Source: CAYUVH01 sp964448135 (lineage in GTDB: Bacteria; Verrucomicrobiota; Verrucomicrobiia; Limisphaerales; UBA8199). Taken from it: a stretch of 64,000 bases of DNA. This document shows, in pieces, positions 60,476 to 64,000 of the stretch. A program made the translations under genes and the position numbers. Location of the stretch: assembly GCA_964448135.1 (NCBI GenBank), contig CAYUVH010000058.1, forward strand, positions 1 to 64,000. The letters are read 5' to 3'. Numbering within the stretch: the first letter of the stretch is position 1; the number at the start of each line of letters is the position of its first letter. The notes below the pieces were generated by a model that worked only from the letters and a program-made list of their open reading frames with translations, ran no database searches and had not been told where the DNA came from.

Positions 60476-61243
60476 TCAATTATTGTTCTTGCCGCCGGCA
60501 GGTGCCGGCGGCGAGTCCAATTTCTTGTGCGCCTGCTTCAGACGGGCGTCCCAATCCGCCCAGCTTGAGGCCCATTGCGGCCCGCTGAGATTGGTCCGGG
60601 CCGATGGCAGGATCGCCTCCAGCCCCTTGAGTTCGGCCCGGGCGTTGTCGCGTTCATTCCATTCCACGTAAGACTCGACTAAATTGAGCCGGTTGCCCGG
60701 GTAATTCGGCGCAAGCTTCGCCGCGAGCTGCAAATGTTCCCGGGCCTTGGACCGGTCCCCGATGCTCGCCAGCGAAGGTGCGTTGCGGTAAAGCAGTCCC
60801 AGGTTCCGATCCGGGCCCGCATAATCAAAATTCTGGTCTATCTCCTTGGCTTTATAGAACTCCTGCTCCATAAGGTTGACCAGCCTCAGGGCGCCCAGCG
60901 TCTTGGTCCTGGCGAGCTGTCCCATGTCCATCGCAAGGTAGTAATGCCCCGGCGCCGAATCCGGGTGCTCCTCCAACAATTTATGGCACGCCGCCATCCC
61001 CTTCTCCGCCAAATCCGCCCGTTCCGTGCTATTGGTCGAGTAATCCGCCGCATCGAAACACGCCCGCCCAAACTGCCACGCCGCCTCCGGATTGTTCGGC
61101 TCCGCCAGATACCGCTTCTCCGCCGCCGCAAAATCCTTCCGCGCCGCCACGGCAAAAGCCGCGGGACTATTCGCAGGCGCATTCGTCTCCGCGCCCACGC
61201 ACTGAAAGTCAGCCAGCCCCAGGCAAATCACTCCCAGGATCAC
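60476..61243 (-). CDS. Secreted TPR-type protein
   Basis: 255 aa from GTG 61243. No ATG lies near the signal-peptide-like segment (VILGVICLGLADF), and the frame stays open upstream through palindromic repeats, so the true start is uncertain. The mature part has TPR-like helix pairs: AVAARKDFAAAEKRYLAEP, GHYYLAMDMGQLARTKTLGA and ARAELKGLEAILPSARTNL. It probably acts in protein-protein contact in the periplasm. It converges with the phosphoesterase gene, 7 bp separating their stops. No interacting partner is apparent. Confidence 0.65.
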   Translation of the reverse strand: MILGVICLGLADFQCVGAETNAPANSPAAFAVAARKDFAAAEKRYLAEPNNPEAAWQFGRACFDAADYSTNSTERADLAEKGMAACHKLLEEHPDSAPGHYYLAMDMGQLARTKTLGALRLVNLMEQEFYKAKEIDQNFDYAGPDRNLGLLYRNAPSLASIGDRSKAREHLQLAAKLAPNYPGNRLNLVESYVEWNERDNARAELKGLEAILPSARTNLSGPQWASSWADWDARLKQAHKKLDSPPAPAGGKNNN

Positions 61244-61265
61244 CGCAAGCAGGGATCTGTCCCGT

Positions 61266-61530
61266 ATAAAGTCCCACAGGGACGACAGATAATAGCCCAG
61301 CGATTCATCGCTGGGTAAGCGTCCCCGTGCAATCCCCAAGTCCCGCAGGGACGGCAGGATCGCGCCGCCACCCTCCGCACCCCTGCCCGCCCACTGCTCC
61401 TTGGTGCTTGGTGCTTCTCTGGAGCTTGATGCTTGGTCCTTGGTGCTTAATCCTTCCCTTTCCCTGGAGTTTGAAGTCTGGCCTTTGAAGTTTGGTCCTT
61501 TCTTGGACCTTGGTCCTTGGTGCTTGGTGC
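61266..61530. repeat. Palindromic and text-like repeats upstream of the TPR gene
   Basis: GTCCCACAGGGAC (61271), the perfect hairpin CCCAGCGATTCATCGCTGGG (61296-61315) and GTCCCGCAGGGAC (61340) form one block. A text-like stretch of CTTGGTGCTT, GGTCCTTGG and TCTGGAGCTT words follows (61384-61530), the inverse of the words at 38363-38416. The block is open in the TPR gene's frame, which makes that gene's N-terminus ambiguous. Confidence 0.8.
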
Positions 61531-61612
61531 TTAAAAACACCCCTCTCCCCCACCCTTGACCGTCAATTTTAATGGTTGCACTTCGCACGGCGTCTTTTAT
61601 ACTGGCAAAACA

Positions 61613-61846
61613 GTGAGTTTGAACTGGAAAGTTCTGCGGTGGTCGCTGGGATTGCTTCTCGTGTTGTTCAGCGCCGGCTGTAGCGGGATCAATTCCACGC
61701 AATCCGTTTCCCCCCTCGATTTCCTCATGCCCGGAGCCACCAAGTTCCTGCATCTCAGATACACTCCGCCGCCCCCGCCCACCAACACTTGCGTCACCAC
61801 CGTCTGGCAACCCCAATCGGCACCGACCCAGGTCGTGATGGAATAA
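61613..61846 (+). CDS. Small putative lipoprotein before hpnH
   Basis: 77 aa from GTG 61613. A TTG start at 61556 would add 19 residues, but the signal sequence fits the GTG. The hydrophobic segment LRWSLGLLLVLFSAGC ends in a lipobox (FSAGC), predicting a lipid-anchored periplasmic protein. The mature part is short, with PPPPPTNTCVTTVWQ and no recognised domain. It lies 7 bp upstream of hpnH, so it is probably in the same transcript. A role in hopanoid export or membrane organisation would be speculation. Confidence 0.55.
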   Translation: MSLNWKVLRWSLGLLLVLFSAGCSGINSTQSVSPLDFLMPGATKFLHLRYTPPPPPTNTCVTTVWQPQSAPTQVVME

Positions 61847-61853
61847 TTTAATC

Positions 61854-63257
61854 ATGCGTTTCCCTCTCGCTTTGACGGCGAAGATCGCCCGTCACATCAT
61901 TAAACACAAGGTCCGCCGTACGCCGCGATTTGCAATGGTGCTCCAACTCGAGCCCTTGCACACGTGCAATCTCACCTGCACGGGCTGCGGCCGCATCCGC
62001 GAATACTCCACCAGCCTCAAGGACATGATGACGCTGGAGGATTGCCTCGGCTCCGCTCAGGAATGCGAGGCCCCCATGGTCTCCATCTGCGGCGGCGAAC
62101 CGCTGATCTATCCCAAGATCGAGGAATTGGTCGCCGGCCTGCTCGAACAGGGCCGCATCGTCTATATCTGCACGAACGGCATGTTCATGCGCAAAAAGAT
62201 GAAGGACCATCTCGCCGCCAGCTATTCCGCGGCGCTGGAACCCACCCTTTCCAAGCTGCTCGCCGACAAGCTTGTCACTGAGAAGGACCTCGAGACCATC
62301 CGCAAGGGCAAGTCCGACGGCCGGCCGGTGATCAGCCCGTCCAAATGGATGTATTGGAACGTCCACATTGACGGCCTCGAATACACGCACGATTTGATTG
62401 TCGAGCGCGAAGGCGTCTTCAAGGAATGCGTCGAAGCCATCAAGATGGCGAAGGTCCTCGGCTACCAGGTCGCTACCAATACGACCGTTTACAAAGAGAC
62501 GGACGTGAAGGAAATCGAACAGATGTTCGAATATTTCTCCTCACTCGAAGTGGACGGGCACACGATTTCGCCCGGCTACGAATACGACGCCGCCAAGAAG
62601 GACATGGTCAAGCGGCTCCACAAGCAGCCGGAGGATTTCTTCCTCACGCGCAAGATGACGCGCGAGAAATTCGCCAAGGTCCAGGAATGGGGCCAGCGCT
62701 TCACGATTTTCGGCACGCCCGTGTATCAGGAATTCCTCGCCGGCAAGCGCGAGCTCACCTGCACCGCCTGGGCCATTCCCACCCGCAACATCAAGGGCTG
62801 GAAAGCCCCCTGCTACCTGATGACCGATGGTCATTACTCCGGCTATCAGGAGATGTTGGACAAGGTGGATTGGACCAAATACGGCGTCGTGGACGGCGTG
62901 GCCCGCGATCCCCGCTGCGAAAACTGCATGGTCCATTGCGGCTACGACCCCAGCGGCGCCCTCGGCACCAATTACCAAAGCGGCGATACCTGGAAGAACA
63001 TCAAATATAATTTCGGCGCGAAGCCCAAGCCCTACCTCGCCGGCCGCAATGTGGACGCCTTCAACGGCGTCACCGCAGGCAAAGGTCACCTCGCCGAAGC
63101 CAAGGCCGCCGTAAAAGCCGGCCTCTCCGGCGCGAAATCCGCGTTCCAAAACCAGGGCGAAGCGGCGAGCAGCGCCAGTGGCGGCTCCTGCGGCAGCGGC
63201 GACACGACTCAACGCGACGACCTCCTCGCGAAGATTCGCGAGACAAAGAAAGATTAA
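61854..63257 (+). CDS. hpnH: Hopanoid biosynthesis radical SAM protein HpnH (adenosylhopane synthase)
   Basis: 467 aa. The radical SAM cluster motif is CNLTCTGC (C38, C42, C45; CX3CX2C), followed by MVSICGGEPLIYP with the GGE SAM-binding motif. HpnH adds a 5'-deoxyadenosyl group to diploptene, the first step in making extended bacteriohopanepolyols. The sequence continues with MYWNVHIDGLEYTHDLIVER and RNIKGWKAPCYLMTDGHY. It also has further cysteines (PRCENCMVHCGYD). About the last 65 residues are a low-complexity Ala/Ser/Gly extension with a CGSG motif beyond the usual family length. hpnJ follows 125 bp later on the same strand. No squalene-hopene cyclase is in the window. Confidence 0.95.
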   Translation: MRFPLALTAKIARHIIKHKVRRTPRFAMVLQLEPLHTCNLTCTGCGRIREYSTSLKDMMTLEDCLGSAQECEAPMVSICGGEPLIYPKIEELVAGLLEQGRIVYICTNGMFMRKKMKDHLAASYSAALEPTLSKLLADKLVTEKDLETIRKGKSDGRPVISPSKWMYWNVHIDGLEYTHDLIVEREGVFKECVEAIKMAKVLGYQVATNTTVYKETDVKEIEQMFEYFSSLEVDGHTISPGYEYDAAKKDMVKRLHKQPEDFFLTRKMTREKFAKVQEWGQRFTIFGTPVYQEFLAGKRELTCTAWAIPTRNIKGWKAPCYLMTDGHYSGYQEMLDKVDWTKYGVVDGVARDPRCENCMVHCGYDPSGALGTNYQSGDTWKNIKYNFGAKPKPYLAGRNVDAFNGVTAGKGHLAEAKAAVKAGLSGAKSAFQNQGEAASSASGGSCGSGDTTQRDDLLAKIRETKKD

Positions 63258-63264
63258 CGGCTCC

Positions 63265-63359
63265 GTAGCAGTCCCGCTCGGAGCGGGATACCGAGGCTCC
63301 ATTTTCCCGGCCACCTGCGGCCTTCCGATTTGATTGAGCCTCGTCACCTCGGCTGCTAC
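63265..63359. repeat. 95-bp element with GTAGCAG terminal inverted repeats between hpnH and hpnJ
   Basis: The left end starts GTAGCAG and contains the hairpin TCCCGCTCGGAGCGGGA before CCGAGGCTC. The right end, read backwards, is GTAGCAGCCGAGGTGACGAG followed by GCTC, differing by one base from the copy at 236-259. It nearly fills the gap between hpnH and hpnJ and could be an inactive small mobile element or a transcript hairpin. Confidence 0.8.
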
Positions 63360-63382
63360 TTTTTAACGAATTTAATAACTGA

Positions 63383-64000
63383 ATGAAGACCCTGTTCCTT
63401 TCTCCGCCGAGCTTCGACGGATTCGATGGCGGCGCCGGTTCGCGCTACCAGGCGCGCCGCGAAGTCACCAGCTTCTGGTATCCCACGTGGCTCGCCCAAC
63501 CCGCCGCCCTCGTCCCGGGCGCGAAGCTCATGGATTGCCCGCCCCACGACATTGACATCAAGAAATGTCTCGAGGAGGCCAAGGCCTACGACCACGTCAT
63601 CATTCATACCTCGACCCCGTCGCTCAAAAACGATTCCAAGGTCGCCGAAGCCATCAAGGCCAACCGCCCGGAAACCACCATCGGTTTCGTCGGCGCCCAT
63701 GCCGCCGTGCTTCCCGCTGAAACCCTGAAAGTCTCCTCCGCGATTGACTGGGTCGGCCGCAAGGAATTCGATTTTACCTGCAAGGAAGTCAGCGAAGGCC
63801 GCCCCCTCTCCTCCATCAGCGGCCTCTCCTACCGCGACGCCGAAGGCAAAATCAAACACAACCCCGAGCGCGAACTCATCCCGAACATGGACGCGCTCCC
63901 GTGGGTCGCCGACGTCTATAAGCGCGATCTCCAGATCGAGAAATATTTCATCGGTTACCTGCTGCATCCCTACGTCAGCCTCTACACCGGCCGCGGCTGC
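63383..64000 (+). CDS. hpnJ: Hopanoid biosynthesis radical SAM protein HpnJ, 5' part
   Basis: 206 codons from ATG 63383 to the window edge; the gene continues. The N-terminus matches HpnJ: KTLFLSPPSFDGFDGGAGSR, SFWYPTWLAQPAALVPGAKL and YDHVIIHTSTPSLKNDSKVA, a cobalamin-binding-like domain. Then IDWVGRKEFDFTCKEVSEGR, and LLHPYVSLYTGRGC, whose last Cys begins the radical SAM cluster motif that lies outside. HpnJ is associated with ring closure to the cyclitol ether of composite hopanoids. With hpnH immediately upstream this indicates extended hopanoid synthesis. Confidence 0.92.
   Translation, partial: MKTLFLSPPSFDGFDGGAGSRYQARREVTSFWYPTWLAQPAALVPGAKLMDCPPHDIDIKKCLEEAKAYDHVIIHTSTPSLKNDSKVAEAIKANRPETTIGFVGAHAAVLPAETLKVSSAIDWVGRKEFDFTCKEVSEGRPLSSISGLSYRDAEGKIKHNPERELIPNMDALPWVADVYKRDLQIEKYFIGYLLHPYVSLYTGRGC

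Noticed and set aside
60476..61855. A 459-aa version of the TPR protein
   Set aside because: The extra N-terminal part reads through hairpin and text-like repeats and through the lipoprotein gene on the other strand.

Overview
The window looks like chromosomal DNA of a high-GC member of the Verrucomicrobiota, probably near Pedosphaera/Limisphaerales. This is inferred from gene content rather than from any marker gene: a compact type II secretion operon, an autotransporter-associated beta-strand-repeat protein with Ig/YDG-type domains, three TMTC-like membrane proteins fused to TPR repeats, hpnH plus hpnJ, paired ECF sigma/anti-sigma genes, and many short palindromic or text-like intergenic repeats. 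No rRNA, tRNA, insertion-sequence transposase or CRISPR array was seen.

Layout. 1-5.1 kb: the end of a papain-like peptidase gene, a composite repeat, then a minus-strand set (BtpA/SgcQ-like protein, ribokinase, family-2 glycosyltransferase, ECF sigma factor, putative anti-sigma factor). 5.1-13.8 kb: a very large secreted repeat protein with its own terminator and two TMTC-like/TPR membrane proteins. 13.8-20.4 kb: an accessory island with a 115-bp tandem repeat, a small gene plus an orphan terminase-like ATPase/nuclease, a four-helix-bundle gene bracketed by two 9-bp minisatellites, a frameshifted DUF3631 ATPase, a duplicated repeat region and an iteron-like cluster. 20.4-25.4 kb: GT39-like protein, SGNH-like protein and a third TMTC-like/TPR protein. 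25.7-35.5 kb: secreted or membrane proteins of unknown role, a CsgG-like protein and a 1130-aa putative six-hairpin glycosidase. 35.6-40.3 kb: a second iteron-like cluster, mutS, hisC and a small iron-permease-family protein. 40.4-54.6 kb: one long minus-strand type II secretion operon (gspE-F-G-H-I-J-K-L-M-C-D) whose secretin is split over two genes and which ends in a sensor histidine kinase. 54.7-58.9 kb: small secreted proteins and a metal-stress-like anti-sigma/sensor/sigma operon in CnrY-X-H order. 59-64 kb: a Tat-exported phosphoesterase, a TPR protein, a small lipoprotein, hpnH and the start of hpnJ (hopanoid side-chain synthesis).

How the parts work together. The secretion operon probably exports some of the many signal-peptide proteins here. 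The TMTC/GT39/SGNH genes suggest glycan modification of surface material. The HpnH/HpnJ pair adds and processes the C5 side chain of bacteriohopanepolyols.

The most unusual signals are in the repeats. Two loci 15 kb apart share one architecture: four 10-bp repeats, a conserved CCCAAT core, then two more repeats. The repeat sequence differs between loci, but the core and an 18-bp core-to-repeat spacing are kept. A four-helix-bundle gene sits between two 9-bp GTCCCA arrays. Several palindromic dispersed elements lie in frame inside genes (terminase, DUF3631, gspH).
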